Assembly (NCBI GenBank): GCA_016283985.1
Contig: JAEENZ010000246.1
Location: forward strand, 1 to 24,930
Source of the DNA: Bacteroidales bacterium
Lineage (GTDB): Bacteria; Bacteroidota; Bacteroidia; Bacteroidales; UBA932
Direction: 5' to 3'
Length of the DNA: 24,930 nucleotides
The notes beneath the pieces were generated by a model. The model was not told the origin of the DNA. It did no database searches and saw only the letters and a program-made list of their open reading frames with translations. A program made the translations under genes and the position numbers. Below, in pieces: positions 1 through 9,138 of the stretch (positions are counted from its first letter, which is position 1; every line of letters starts with the position of its first letter).

Positions 1-924
<924 letters not shown>

Positions 925-939
925 AACCAATAAACCAGT

Positions 940-2202
940 ATGTTAGATATTTTTGATCGCATTGCACGCGATTCCGGCGGCCCTATCGGCCAGTATCTCG
1001 AACAGGGTTTCGGCTACTACATGTATCCCCGCCTCGAAGGCGAACTCGGCCCTCATATGACATTCAACGGCATCCCGGTGCTCAACTGGAGCCTGAACAA
1101 CTATCTCGGCCTGGCAAACCATCCCGAGGTGCGCAAAGCTGACGCCCAGGGCGCAGCAGATTGGGGCCTCGCATATCCCATGGGAGCCCGTATGATGTCC
1201 GGCCATACCCGTTATCACGAGAAACTCGAGAAGGTTTTCGCGGATTTCGAGAAGAAGGAAGATGCATTCCTGTTCAATTTCGGTTATCAGGGAATAGTTT
1301 CCACCATCGACGCCCTGCTTGCCCGCCACGACGTGGTCGTGTATGACGCAGAGTGCCATGCCTGTCTGCTGGACGGCATCCGCCTGCACATAGGCAGCAA
1401 ATATAAATATCGTCACAACAATATGGTCGACTGCGACAAGGTGCTTACCCGCGCCTGTGCAGAGGCTGAAGAGAACGGCGGCGGCGTGCTGCTCATCACC
1501 GAAGGCGTCTACGGCATGACCGGTGCCCTCGGCAAGCTGGACGAGATCGTAGCCCTCAAGAAGAAGCACAAGTTCCGCATCCTGATCGACGACGCGCACG
1601 GATTCGGCCTCCTCGGAGAGCATGGCCGCGGCACATCCGAGCACTTTGGCGTGATGGACGACATCGATATCTACATCGGCGCGTTCGCAAAGAGCATGGC
1701 ATCCATCGGCGGATTCGTCGCCGGCCCCCACTACATCATCAACTACCTGCGCGCCAACATGCGCAGCCAGATGTATGCGAAGAGCCTTCCCATGCCTCTC
1801 GTGATAGGCAACCTCAAGCGTATGGAGATAATCGATTCCCCTGAGGGAGACGAACTCCGCAAGAAGTGCTGGGCCATCACCCACGCCATCCAAGACGGCT
1901 TCAAGAAGGAAGGATTCGACATCGGCGAGGCGGAAGCATGCGTGACTCCCGTGCATATCAAGGGCGGTATAGCCCAGGCTACCAAGATGGCCAAGGACCT
2001 GCGCGAGAACTACAAGATATTCTGCTCGATGGTCATCTATCCCGTCATCCCGAAGGGTATGATCATCTTCCGCATAGTCTGCACCGCTGCCCATACGATG
2101 GAAGACGTGCAGTACACCCTGAATGCATTCAAGGAGATCAAGGCAAAACTCGACGCCGGACTTTATGACGGCGACGACATTGCCGCAATGACCGTCAAAT
2201 AG
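940..2202 (+). CDS. spt: Serine palmitoyltransferase-like PLP enzyme (alpha-oxoamine synthase family)
   Basis: A 420-residue fold-type I PLP enzyme expected to condense serine with a long-chain acyl-CoA to 3-ketosphinganine, the first step of sphingolipid synthesis. Visible active-site residues are His140 in DAECHACLLDG, Asp217 and His220 in LIDDAHGFG, and the Schiff-base Lys251 in GAFAKSMASIGGF. The long N-terminus (WSLNNYLGLANHPEV near residue 50) and the AYPMGARMMSG segment resemble Bacteroides serine palmitoyltransferases rather than BioF or Kbl; the true Kbl of this genome is at 7876-9066. The TAG stop overlaps the GTG start of the downstream reductase by one base, which suits a two-step pathway. 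The alternative is another alpha-oxoamine synthase, but the neighbour makes sphingolipid synthesis the best reading. Confidence 0.85.
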   Translation: MLDIFDRIARDSGGPIGQYLEQGFGYYMYPRLEGELGPHMTFNGIPVLNWSLNNYLGLANHPEVRKADAQGAADWGLAYPMGARMMSGHTRYHEKLEKVFADFEKKEDAFLFNFGYQGIVSTIDALLARHDVVVYDAECHACLLDGIRLHIGSKYKYRHNNMVDCDKVLTRACAEAEENGGGVLLITEGVYGMTGALGKLDEIVALKKKHKFRILIDDAHGFGLLGEHGRGTSEHFGVMDDIDIYIGAFAKSMASIGGFVAGPHYIINYLRANMRSQMYAKSLPMPLVIGNLKRMEIIDSPEGDELRKKCWAITHAIQDGFKKEGFDIGEAEACVTPVHIKGGIAQATKMAKDLRENYKIFCSMVIYPVIPKGMIIFRIVCTAAHTMEDVQYTLNAFKEIKAKLDAGLYDGDDIAAMTVK

Positions 2203-3017
2203 TGAAAGAATATTTCAAAGACAAAGTGATAATCGTCACCGGAGCCAGCTCGGGTATCGGGCTGGCCTCGGCACGGTTGTTCGGCAGCCTCGGAGCAAAG
2301 GTGGTTCTTGCCGCCCGCCGGTTGGATAAACTGGAGGAACTCGCACCGACAGTCGCTCCCGCCGAGCGTGTGCTGTGCGTGAAGTGCGACGTGTCCGACG
2401 AGGCAGATGCCAAGGCCCTCATTGATGCCGCGGTCGAGCGTTTCGGGGGCATCGACATCCTGGTGAACAACGCCGGGCTTTCCATGCGCGCCATGTTCAA
2501 GGACCTGGACCTCAAGGTGATACATTCCCTGATGGACGTCAATTTCTGGGGCACGGTGAACTGCACGAAATATGCCCTGCCTTATCTGCTCGAGCGTAAG
2601 GGACAGGTGGTCGGAGTGATCAGCATCGCTGGTTATTCCGCCCTTCCCGCCCGTACCGGATACTCATCCTCCAAATACGCCATACGCGGATTCCTGGACA
2701 CCCTGCGCATCGAGCACCTTAAAGACGGTCTCGGAGTGCTGGTGTTCGCCCCCGGATACACTTCTTCAAACGTGCGCAACGCCGCGCTCACGGCAGATGG
2801 CTCCGCCCAGGGCGAAACCCCGCTGGACGAAGGCAAGCTGATGAGTGCCGAAGAGTGCGCTAAGCATCTTGCAAAGGCTCTGAGGAAGCGCAAGTCCACC
2901 TGCACACTCACCACGCTGGGTAAGGCTACCGTCTGGGCGCACAGGCTGTTCCCCCGCCTGACGGACAAGCTCACGTACAAATACATCGCAAGAGAAGCTA
3001 ACAGTCCCTTCAAATGA
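2202..3017 (+). CDS. Short-chain dehydrogenase/reductase, probable 3-ketosphinganine reductase
   Basis: A 271-residue classical SDR. It has the NAD(P)-binding motif TGASSGIG (residues 13-20), a CDVSD acidic stretch, NNAG (89-92), and the catalytic triad Ser141, Tyr154 and Lys158 in YSSSK. The AARR stretch after the second beta strand suggests NADPH preference. The GTG start at 2202 overlaps the stop of the serine palmitoyltransferase gene and gives the usual SDR N-terminus; no ATG sits nearby. Directly following serine palmitoyltransferase, its most likely role is reducing 3-ketosphinganine to sphinganine. That assignment is inferred from context, since SDR sequences alone do not fix the substrate. 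The gene end overlaps the next start by four bases (ATGA). Confidence 0.8.
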   Translation: MKEYFKDKVIIVTGASSGIGLASARLFGSLGAKVVLAARRLDKLEELAPTVAPAERVLCVKCDVSDEADAKALIDAAVERFGGIDILVNNAGLSMRAMFKDLDLKVIHSLMDVNFWGTVNCTKYALPYLLERKGQVVGVISIAGYSALPARTGYSSSKYAIRGFLDTLRIEHLKDGLGVLVFAPGYTSSNVRNAALTADGSAQGETPLDEGKLMSAEECAKHLAKALRKRKSTCTLTTLGKATVWAHRLFPRLTDKLTYKYIAREANSPFK

Positions 3018-5038
3018 AAAAGTTCCTCCCACTCCTCCTGGTGTTCCTTGTAATCCTGCTTGTGCTGCCCCGCAGCGCAAAGTTGCGCTATGATTATCGC
3101 AAAGGCGCACCCTGGGAACATGAAACGCTCATCGCCCGATTCGATTTCCCCATCCTGAAGTCGGAAGATGAACTGATGGAGGAAAGGCGTCAGGCTGCCG
3201 GACAGATCGTTCCGTATTACAAGTATCTGGACGATGTCGTTACCCGCAACGTGCGTGCGGCGGAAACCATGGAGTTGGGGGAGTACGAGTATTTGCGCCC
3301 CGATCTGGTCTCCTCCCTCAAGTCGGTTTACGACAGGGGAATAGTCAGCGATGACGGTATCGACAGCCCTTCCGAGGTCATCTATGTGCAGAATGGCAAG
3401 CGTGCTGCCCCGAGGCCGGTTTCCGAGGTGTCCCGTCTGGCGGATGCCAGGGAGGCTTTCATCGCTTCGGTGGCTTCCCGTTGGCCCGGCGTGAACGTGG
3501 ATTCGGTGCTTCGCAGTGTCGCCGCCCAGGATCTTGTAGTCCCTGACCTCAGTTACGACCGTCTTGCCAGCGAGCAACTCAGCTCCGATGCCAGCATCTC
3601 CGTCTCTCCGACATCCGGTTACGTGAGCGCCGGGCAGCAGATAGTGTCCGAAGGTGAGATGGTGACGGCCGAGATCGCCCAGATGATCGGTTCCTACGAA
3701 AAGGAGTACAATGCCAACATGGGTTCATCAACCGGAGGACTCCTGTTCTGGCTGGGGAATGCCGTTACGGCCCTTCTGCTGGTAGTTTTCCTCTTCTTCT
3801 CTATCAGGCTGGTCAATCCCACGGTGTTCACAGACAGCGGCAAATACCTTTATCTGCTGCTGGTCTTTACGGTTTTCACCGTCCTATCGATCGTGATGCC
3901 GCGAAGCTACCCGGATTACCTCTGCGCCGTGCCGTTCGTGCTCTGCGCACTTCTGCTGGAAGCATTCTTCGACGACAGGCTAGTCGTCATGGCATATACG
4001 GTTTCCCTGCTCCCGCTGCTTCTGTTTGCAGACGGAGGCAAGGCGGTTTTCACAATTTTCCTCGCAGGCGGCCTGATCTCCATGATCACTTTCAAGCACT
4101 TCAACCGTGGCTGGAGGCAGTTCCTGAACGCTTTCATCACCTTTGCAGTGATGTTTACCGTGTTCATGGGGCTGAGGCTGACGGATATCGCAAGCGGCAA
4201 CATTCTCAGGATGGCATGGATGCTTTTCTTCTCCTCCTTCCTGTGTGTAGCCGGTTATCCGCTGTCCTACCTGTTCGAGAAGATTTTCAACCTGGTGTCG
4301 GTCTACCGGCTCAGGGAACTTTGCGATACTTCCGGGCCTCTGCTGCGTGAACTCGAGCAGAAGGCTCCCGGCACCTTCCAGCATTCTCTGCAGGTGATGA
4401 ACATGGCCGATGCCGTTGCCGGTGCGGTCGGGGCGAACGTACAGCTCGTGCGTGCCGGCGCCCTCTACCACGACATAGGCAAGATGCTCAATCCCATGTG
4501 CTTCGTGGAGAATGAATCCATGCTCCCTGCCGACGGGGTGCGCCGCTATCATGACGGTCTTTCCCCCCAGCAGAGCGCCAGGGATATCATCAAGCATATT
4601 ACGGACGGTGATGAACTCGCCCAGAAGCACCGCCTTCCTTCGATCATCCGGGCATTCATCCTTTCGCATCACGGAACTACCGTGGTCAGCTATTTCTACG
4701 ACCGTTTCCTGAACGCCGGCGGTTCCCCTGCGGAAATAGGGGAGTTTACATATCCGGGCATCAAGCCCGTCACACGAGAGCAGATCATCCTCATGCTGTG
4801 CGACAGCATAGAGGCTGCTTCCCGTTCCCTGAAGGATTATACTCCCGAGGCATTCGACGCCTTCGTGGAGAATATCGTTGCAGGCAAGATGGAAGAAGGC
4901 CAGTTCGAGGATGCCGAGATCAGCGTGAAAGACCTTGGAATAGTCAAGGCTGCACTTAAGAATTATCTCGCCCAGATGTATCACGGGCGCATAGCATATC
5001 CGAAGAAAAAGAATAAATTAATAGGTTTACTGAAATGA
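3014..5038 (+). CDS. 7TM receptor with intracellular HD hydrolase domain (PgpH/YqfF type), probable cyclic-di-AMP phosphodiesterase
   Basis: A 674-residue membrane protein with the PgpH architecture. An N-terminal membrane anchor (residues 5-19) is followed by an extracytoplasmic 7TMR-HDED-like domain (about 30-235), roughly seven hydrophobic segments (about 243-425), and a cytoplasmic HD domain (about 447-610). The HD metal ligands are visible as His457 (FQHSLQ), HDIGK at 486-490 and the later SHHGTT motif. Members of this family degrade cyclic-di-AMP in Firmicutes and are common in Bacteroidota, so signalling control of envelope or turgor is likely. The start overlaps the reductase stop (ATGA) and its end overlaps the trigger factor start the same way, which implies translational coupling. 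Substrate is inferred from the family. Confidence 0.88.
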   Translation: MKKFLPLLLVFLVILLVLPRSAKLRYDYRKGAPWEHETLIARFDFPILKSEDELMEERRQAAGQIVPYYKYLDDVVTRNVRAAETMELGEYEYLRPDLVSSLKSVYDRGIVSDDGIDSPSEVIYVQNGKRAAPRPVSEVSRLADAREAFIASVASRWPGVNVDSVLRSVAAQDLVVPDLSYDRLASEQLSSDASISVSPTSGYVSAGQQIVSEGEMVTAEIAQMIGSYEKEYNANMGSSTGGLLFWLGNAVTALLLVVFLFFSIRLVNPTVFTDSGKYLYLLLVFTVFTVLSIVMPRSYPDYLCAVPFVLCALLLEAFFDDRLVVMAYTVSLLPLLLFADGGKAVFTIFLAGGLISMITFKHFNRGWRQFLNAFITFAVMFTVFMGLRLTDIASGNILRMAWMLFFSSFLCVAGYPLSYLFEKIFNLVSVYRLRELCDTSGPLLRELEQKAPGTFQHSLQVMNMADAVAGAVGANVQLVRAGALYHDIGKMLNPMCFVENESMLPADGVRRYHDGLSPQQSARDIIKHITDGDELAQKHRLPSIIRAFILSHHGTTVVSYFYDRFLNAGGSPAEIGEFTYPGIKPVTREQIILMLCDSIEAASRSLKDYTPEAFDAFVENIVAGKMEEGQFEDAEISVKDLGIVKAALKNYLAQMYHGRIAYPKKKNKLIGLLK

Positions 5039-6027
5039 AATTAGAAAAGAAACAGGTCGATGCCTTGAACATCGAACTCACCCTGAACATCGAACAGGGT
5101 GACTACGCAGAGATTGAACGCAAGAAACTGGCCCAGCGCCGCAGGACCGCCGATTTCAAGGGCTTCCGCAAAGGAATGGTGCCCGAGAGCCTAGTGCGCC
5201 GCGTATATGGCGACCAGATACTCGCAGAGTCCGTGAACGAAGTAATTTCGAAGGGACTCCAGGATTTTATAGATGAGAACAAGCTGAACGTGCTCGGCGA
5301 GCCTCTCGGAAGCGAGAAGCAGCCCGAGGTCGAGTGGAAGGACGGAAACGACTTCACTTTCGTTTTCGACATAGCTACATATCCCGAGTTCGAGGTCTCA
5401 GCAGGCAAGGAAGACAGCATCAGCAAGTATACCATCACCGCCACCGCAAAAGAAAAGGCGGACATGCTCAAGAACCTCAAGAAGTACTATGAGGAGAAGA
5501 AGGAAGAGAAGAGCGAAGATGATCTCACCGCCGAGCTCGACGCGCGTCTTGTCTCCGAGTATGCCCAGCAGGCAGAATGGAGGTTCACCAAGGATATCCG
5601 CGACTATTTTGTGGAGAAGATCAAGTTCGACCTTCCCGAGGACTTCATGAAGCGTTGGCTCTTCGAGGCCAACGGCGGCAAGGTCAGCAAGGAAGATATC
5701 GAGAAGGACTTCGAGGGTTTCCTCGCAGACTTCCGCTGGCAGCTCATCCGCAGCGCCTTCATGCGCAAGTACGGCTTCAAGGTGGAGCAGAAGGACATCC
5801 AGGATGCTGCAGTCGGCTTCGTGCACTATCAGTATGCGATGTACGGCATGCCCAACGTGCCCGAGGAAATCGTGAAGGAGGCCGTTCAGAACATGATGAG
5901 CGACCGCAAGCAGATCGACCGCCTCGTGGAGCAGGTAGAAGACAACAAGGTCTTCGGCAAGCTCAAGGAAGAGGTTACCGTCAAGGCAAAGAAGATCACT
6001 TCGGAGAAATTCCGTGAACTGAAATAA
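5035..6027 (+). CDS. tig: Trigger factor lacking the PPIase domain
   Basis: A ribosome-associated chaperone of 330 residues, well short of the roughly 430-450 residues usual for the family. The N-terminal ribosome-binding domain is intact, with the signature GFRKGMVP at residues 43-50. The C-terminal chaperone domain is recognisable from about residue 165 (DFMKRWLFE, YAMYGMPNVPEEI). Between them, where the FKBP-type PPIase domain belongs, there is only a short charged linker rich in Lys and Glu (about residues 149-163). The reading frame is continuous, so this is a domain loss and not a frameshift. The start overlaps the upstream stop (ATGA). clpP follows after two bases, the conserved tig-clpP-clpX order. 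Confidence 0.9.
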   Translation: MKLEKKQVDALNIELTLNIEQGDYAEIERKKLAQRRRTADFKGFRKGMVPESLVRRVYGDQILAESVNEVISKGLQDFIDENKLNVLGEPLGSEKQPEVEWKDGNDFTFVFDIATYPEFEVSAGKEDSISKYTITATAKEKADMLKNLKKYYEEKKEEKSEDDLTAELDARLVSEYAQQAEWRFTKDIRDYFVEKIKFDLPEDFMKRWLFEANGGKVSKEDIEKDFEGFLADFRWQLIRSAFMRKYGFKVEQKDIQDAAVGFVHYQYAMYGMPNVPEEIVKEAVQNMMSDRKQIDRLVEQVEDNKVFGKLKEEVTVKAKKITSEKFRELK

Positions 6028-6029
6028 CC

Positions 6030-6701
6030 ATGTCCGATTTCGAGAAATTCGCCAAGTCCGAGCTTGGCGTGGGGGCAATGACCCTTCACCGCTTTGGTTC
6101 GGCGATGGATTCCTACATCAATCCGACCATCATCGAGGAGCGCAAGCTGAACGTGGCCAGCATGGACGTGTTCAGCCGCCTCATGATGGACCGCATCATC
6201 TTCCTGGGCGTTCCCATCGACGATGACGTGGCCAACATAGTGCAGGCCCAGCTGCTTTATCTGGCATCCGGCACCGAAAGCAATGCCGATATCACCCTCT
6301 ATCTGAATACGCCTGGCGGTAGCGTTTCCGCAGGCCTTGGCATCTACGATACCATGCAGATAGTGGAACCCGACATCGCTACCGTGTGCACGGGCATGGC
6401 CGCCTCCATGGGCAGCGTGCTGCTCTGCGCCGGCACCAAGGGCAAACGTGCCGCCCTTCCGCACAGCCGCGTGCTGATCCATCAGCCCCTGGGCGGAGCC
6501 CGTGGCCAGGCATCCGACATCCTCATCGCCGCCAAGGAGATAGAAAAGACGCGGGACGAACTCTGCCGCATTATAGCCGAGCACAGCGGACAGCCCTTCG
6601 AAAAGGTGTTCGCCGATGCTGACCGCGACTACTGGATGAATTCGGAGGAGGCCCTCGCCTACGGTATGGTGGACAAGATCCTCCGTAAAAAGAAGAAGTA
6701 A
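6030..6701 (+). CDS. clpP: ATP-dependent Clp protease proteolytic subunit
   Basis: A 223-residue serine peptidase that forms the tetradecameric degradation chamber fed by ClpX. The catalytic triad is Ser126 (GMAASMG), His151 (LIHQP) and Asp200 (DRDYWM); the spacings of 25 and 49 residues match E. coli ClpP (Ser97, His122, Asp171). The [10 protein letters not shown] oxyanion segment lies at 93-102. An extended N-terminus of about 30 residues precedes the mature-like region, so propeptide processing is possible. It starts two bases after the trigger factor stop, and its TAA overlaps the clpX ATG by one base (TAATG). Confidence 0.96.
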   Translation: MSDFEKFAKSELGVGAMTLHRFGSAMDSYINPTIIEERKLNVASMDVFSRLMMDRIIFLGVPIDDDVANIVQAQLLYLASGTESNADITLYLNTPGGSVSAGLGIYDTMQIVEPDIATVCTGMAASMGSVLLCAGTKGKRAALPHSRVLIHQPLGGARGQASDILIAAKEIEKTRDELCRIIAEHSGQPFEKVFADADRDYWMNSEEALAYGMVDKILRKKKK

Positions 6702-7759
6702 TGGCAGGTAAAGACAACGCCCGCGTTCCCAAACCGAAGGAGATAAAGGCCTTCCTGGACCAGTATGTGATTGGGCAGGACAGGGCCAAGAAACTCCTTT
6801 CGGTGGCTGTATACAACCACTACAAGCGCATCCTCCACAATGTTATAGACCGTCCGGACGACGGCGTCGAGCTGGAGAAGTCCAACATCCTGCTCATAGG
6901 TCCGACCGGAACCGGTAAGACCTTGCTTGCGCGCACCATAGCCAAGATGCTGATGGTGCCGTTCGCCATCGTGGATGCTACGGTGCTTACCGAGGCAGGA
7001 TATGTAGGGGAGGATGTGGAAAGCCTCCTGGTGCGTCTCCTGCAGGATGCCGACTACGACCTGGCCCAGGCCGAGATGGGAATAGTATTCATCGACGAGA
7101 TAGACAAGATATCCCGCAAGAGCGACAATCCTTCCATCACCCGCGACGTGTCGGGGGAGGGAGTGCAGCAGGGACTGCTCAAATTGCTGGAGGGCAGCGT
7201 GGTGAACGTGCCTCCGGCTGGCGGACGCAAGCATCCAGAACAGGAATTCATCCACTTCGACACCAAGAACGTGCTGTTCATCTGTGGGGGCGCATTCGAG
7301 GGTATAGACCGCATAATCGCCCAGCGCATGAATACCCGTGTTATCGGTTTTGGTTCGGACGAAAAGCAGAAGGTGGACAAGGACAATCTGCTGCGCTATG
7401 TGGAATCACAGGATATACGCAAGTATGGACTGATCCCCGAAATCGTCGGGCGTCTTCCTGTGGTCATGAGCCTCGACAATCTCGACCGCAAGGCCCTGAA
7501 GCGCATCTTGACCGAGCCAAAAAACGCCATCCTGCGGCAGTACGAGAAGCTCTTCGATATAGACGGCATCAAGCTGGAGATCGAGCCCAAGGTGCTGGAT
7601 ATAATAGTAGATACGTCCATCAAGGACAAGCTAGGTGCCCGCGGCCTTCGATCAATTTGCGAACGCATAATGAACGACGCCATGTATGAAGCGCCGTCCT
7701 CGCGGAAGAAGGTTTTCAAACTTACCGCAGAATACGCAAAAGAAAAGCTCAGGGCCTAG
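6701..7759 (+). CDS. clpX: ClpX AAA+ unfoldase lacking the N-terminal zinc-binding domain
   Basis: A 352-residue unfoldase that recognises and threads substrates into ClpP. Walker A is GPTGTGKT at 67-74, the pore loop GYVG is at 100-103, Walker B (IVFIDEID) is at 128-135, and the ClpP-docking IGF loop is at 215-217; the sensor-2 region LGARGL lies near the C-terminus. The protein begins almost directly at [16 protein letters not shown], whereas normal ClpX has about 50-60 residues before this with four zinc-ligating cysteines. No Cys-X2-Cys pairs occur, and the upstream DNA is clpP coding sequence, so the domain is not hidden behind a wrong start. The gene ends the operon, before the hairpin at 7804. 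Confidence 0.95.
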   Translation: MAGKDNARVPKPKEIKAFLDQYVIGQDRAKKLLSVAVYNHYKRILHNVIDRPDDGVELEKSNILLIGPTGTGKTLLARTIAKMLMVPFAIVDATVLTEAGYVGEDVESLLVRLLQDADYDLAQAEMGIVFIDEIDKISRKSDNPSITRDVSGEGVQQGLLKLLEGSVVNVPPAGGRKHPEQEFIHFDTKNVLFICGGAFEGIDRIIAQRMNTRVIGFGSDEKQKVDKDNLLRYVESQDIRKYGLIPEIVGRLPVVMSLDNLDRKALKRILTEPKNAILRQYEKLFDIDGIKLEIEPKVLDIIVDTSIKDKLGARGLRSICERIMNDAMYEAPSSRKKVFKLTAEYAKEKLRA

Positions 7760-7765
7760 TTATGC

Positions 7766-7875
7766 CGTGGCGGCTAACTAGCTGACACATAACGTTATAA
7801 TATAAAGCCTCCCCCTCAAAAACAAGGGGGAGGCTTTTATTTATTACATTGTTATTCAGGCACTTAGCCGCCACG
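7766..7875. repeat. 12-bp perfect inverted repeat framing the clpX/kbl terminator
   Basis: The left arm CGTGGCGGCTAA (7766-7777) lies just after the clpX stop and the right arm TTAGCCGCCACG (7864-7875) ends directly beside the kbl stop on the other strand. The arms are perfect reverse complements and enclose the 13-bp terminator hairpin. Read from either side, RNA could form a nested stem. The function is unknown: extra terminator strength, RNA end protection or blocking of antisense read-through are all possible. Confidence 0.6.
7804..7838. terminator. Bidirectional intrinsic terminator between clpX and kbl
   Basis: A perfect 13-bp stem (AAAGCCTCCCCCT at 7804-7816 with 7825-7837) encloses an 8-base loop and ends in a T-rich tail on the plus strand. 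On the minus strand the stem is followed by TTTATA. It sits between convergent genes and should stop both the tig-clpP-clpX operon and kbl. Confidence 0.92.
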
Positions 7876-9066
7876 CTATTTCAGAACCCCAAGTTCCTTA
7901 CCGACCTTAATGAATGCGGCGATGGCCTTGTCCAGGTGTTCCTTTTCGTGAGCGGCGGATATCTGCACGCGGATGCGGGCCTGGCCCTTGGGAACCACGG
8001 GATAGTAGAATCCGGTTACGAAGATACCTTCTTCCGCCATGCGGGCTGCGAACTTCTGGCTGAGAGGAGCGTCGTAAAGCATCACGGCGAGGATTGCGCT
8101 CTGGGTAGGCTTGCAGTCGAAGCCGGCGGCGAGCATCTTCTCGCGGAAGTACTTCACGTTCTCCTGCTGCTTGGTGTGAAGTTCGTCGGATTCCTCGAGC
8201 ATCTTGAAGAGTTCGAGACCGGCGCCGCAGATCATAGGAGGCAGGGAGTTGGAGAAGAGGTACGGGCGGCTGCGCTGACGCAGCATATCAATAATCTCCT
8301 GGCGGCCGGTGGTGAATCCGCCGACAGCTCCGCCGAAGCTCTTTCCGAGGGTGCCGGTGTGGATGTCGATGCGGCCGTAGAGGTTGAATTCCTCGGCAAC
8401 GCCGTGGCCGGTCTTACCTACAACACCGGCGGAGTGGCTTTCATCTACCATCACGAGGGCCTCATATTTCTCGGCAAGTTCACAGATCTTGTCCATCGGA
8501 GCGACGTTGCCGTCCATGCTGAACACTCCGTCGGTGACGATGATGCGGAACCTCTGGGCCTGGGCCTCTTTAAGGCAGCGCTCGAGGTCTTCCATGTCGG
8601 CATTGGCATAACGGTAACGCACGGCCTTGCAGAGGCGTACGCCGTCGATGATGGATGCGTGGTTGAGAGCATCGGAGATGATGGCGTCCTCAGCGGTCAG
8701 AAGGGGCTCGAACACGCCTCCGTTGGCATCGAAGCATGCCGCATAGAGGATGGTGTCATCGGTATGGAAATACTTTGCGATGGCCTTCTCCAGCTTGCGG
8801 TGAATGTCCTGTGCGCCGCAGATGAAACGGACGGATGACATGCCGTAGCCGCGCTCGTCCATTGCCTTCTTGGCAGCGGCGATCAGCCGGGGATTGTCCG
8901 ACAGACCGAGATAGTTGTTAGCGCAGAAATTCAGTGCCTTGCTGCCGTCTTCAAGAGTGATTTCCGCACCCTGGGGCGAGCATATATTGCGTTCGCGTTT
9001 GTAGAGACCAGCCTCATCGATGGCTTTCAATTCATCCTGGAGATACTTTTGAAACTTACCGTACAT
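7876..9066 (-). CDS. kbl: Glycine C-acetyltransferase (2-amino-3-ketobutyrate CoA ligase)
   Basis: A 396-residue PLP enzyme that cleaves 2-amino-3-ketobutyrate with CoA to glycine and acetyl-CoA. The Schiff-base lysine is Lys242 in GTLGKSFGG, close to Lys244 of the E. coli enzyme; DESHSAG (209-215) holds the cofactor Asp and the ring-stacking region includes NHAS (135-138). Length matches the family. It is divergent from the threonine dehydrogenase at 9139, so the two genes supply both steps of the threonine-to-glycine route. It shares the fold with the serine palmitoyltransferase at 940 but differs in its active-site surroundings (FCANNYLGL, YGMSSVRFICG), which are typical of Kbl. Confidence 0.95.
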   Translation of the reverse strand: MYGKFQKYLQDELKAIDEAGLYKRERNICSPQGAEITLEDGSKALNFCANNYLGLSDNPRLIAAAKKAMDERGYGMSSVRFICGAQDIHRKLEKAIAKYFHTDDTILYAACFDANGGVFEPLLTAEDAIISDALNHASIIDGVRLCKAVRYRYANADMEDLERCLKEAQAQRFRIIVTDGVFSMDGNVAPMDKICELAEKYEALVMVDESHSAGVVGKTGHGVAEEFNLYGRIDIHTGTLGKSFGGAVGGFTTGRQEIIDMLRQRSRPYLFSNSLPPMICGAGLELFKMLEESDELHTKQQENVKYFREKMLAAGFDCKPTQSAILAVMLYDAPLSQKFAARMAEEGIFVTGFYYPVVPKGQARIRVQISAAHEKEHLDKAIAAFIKVGKELGVLK

Positions 9067-9086
9067 AATATGATTATCGTTTTAGG

Positions 9087-9116
9087 TTCAATATTACAAC
9101 AAAAATAGTAAATTTG
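9087..9116 (+). promoter_or_regulatory. Candidate promoter of the threonine dehydrogenase gene
   Basis: The -7 box TAAATTTG is at 9109-9116, 22 bases before the start codon. A TTC at 9087-9089, spaced 19 bases away, could serve as a weak -33 element in place of TTG. The kbl -7 box on the other strand lies one base away, so the two promoters cannot both be occupied at once. Confidence 0.6.
9100..9107 (-). promoter_or_regulatory. Candidate -7 box for kbl
   Basis: On the minus strand this reads TATTTTTG, matching the Bacteroidota -7 consensus TAnnTTTG, about 33 bases before the kbl start codon. No clear TTG lies at the expected -33 distance, so support is partial. Confidence 0.5.
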
Positions 9117-9138
9117 TATTGTAATTTGTAACACTCGA

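Noticed and set aside
943..2094. A 383-codon open frame on the minus strand opposite the serine palmitoyltransferase gene
   Set aside because: It mirrors a real gene, carries no family motif and is rich in His, Val and Asp as expected for a reversed frame.
5470..5530. A frameshift or assembly break in the trigger factor gene at the missing domain
   Set aside because: The frame is continuous, both flanking domains are in the same frame, and no PPIase-like sequence appears in the other frames nearby.
6640..6701. A hidden upstream start for clpX that would restore the zinc-binding domain
   Set aside because: The DNA upstream codes for the ClpP C-terminus, and the clpX frame there contains no Cys-X2-Cys pairs.
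7849..8838. A 329-codon open frame on the plus strand opposite kbl
   Set aside because: It is antisense to a complete PLP enzyme with its active-site lysine; it would also start inside the terminator region with no promoter.
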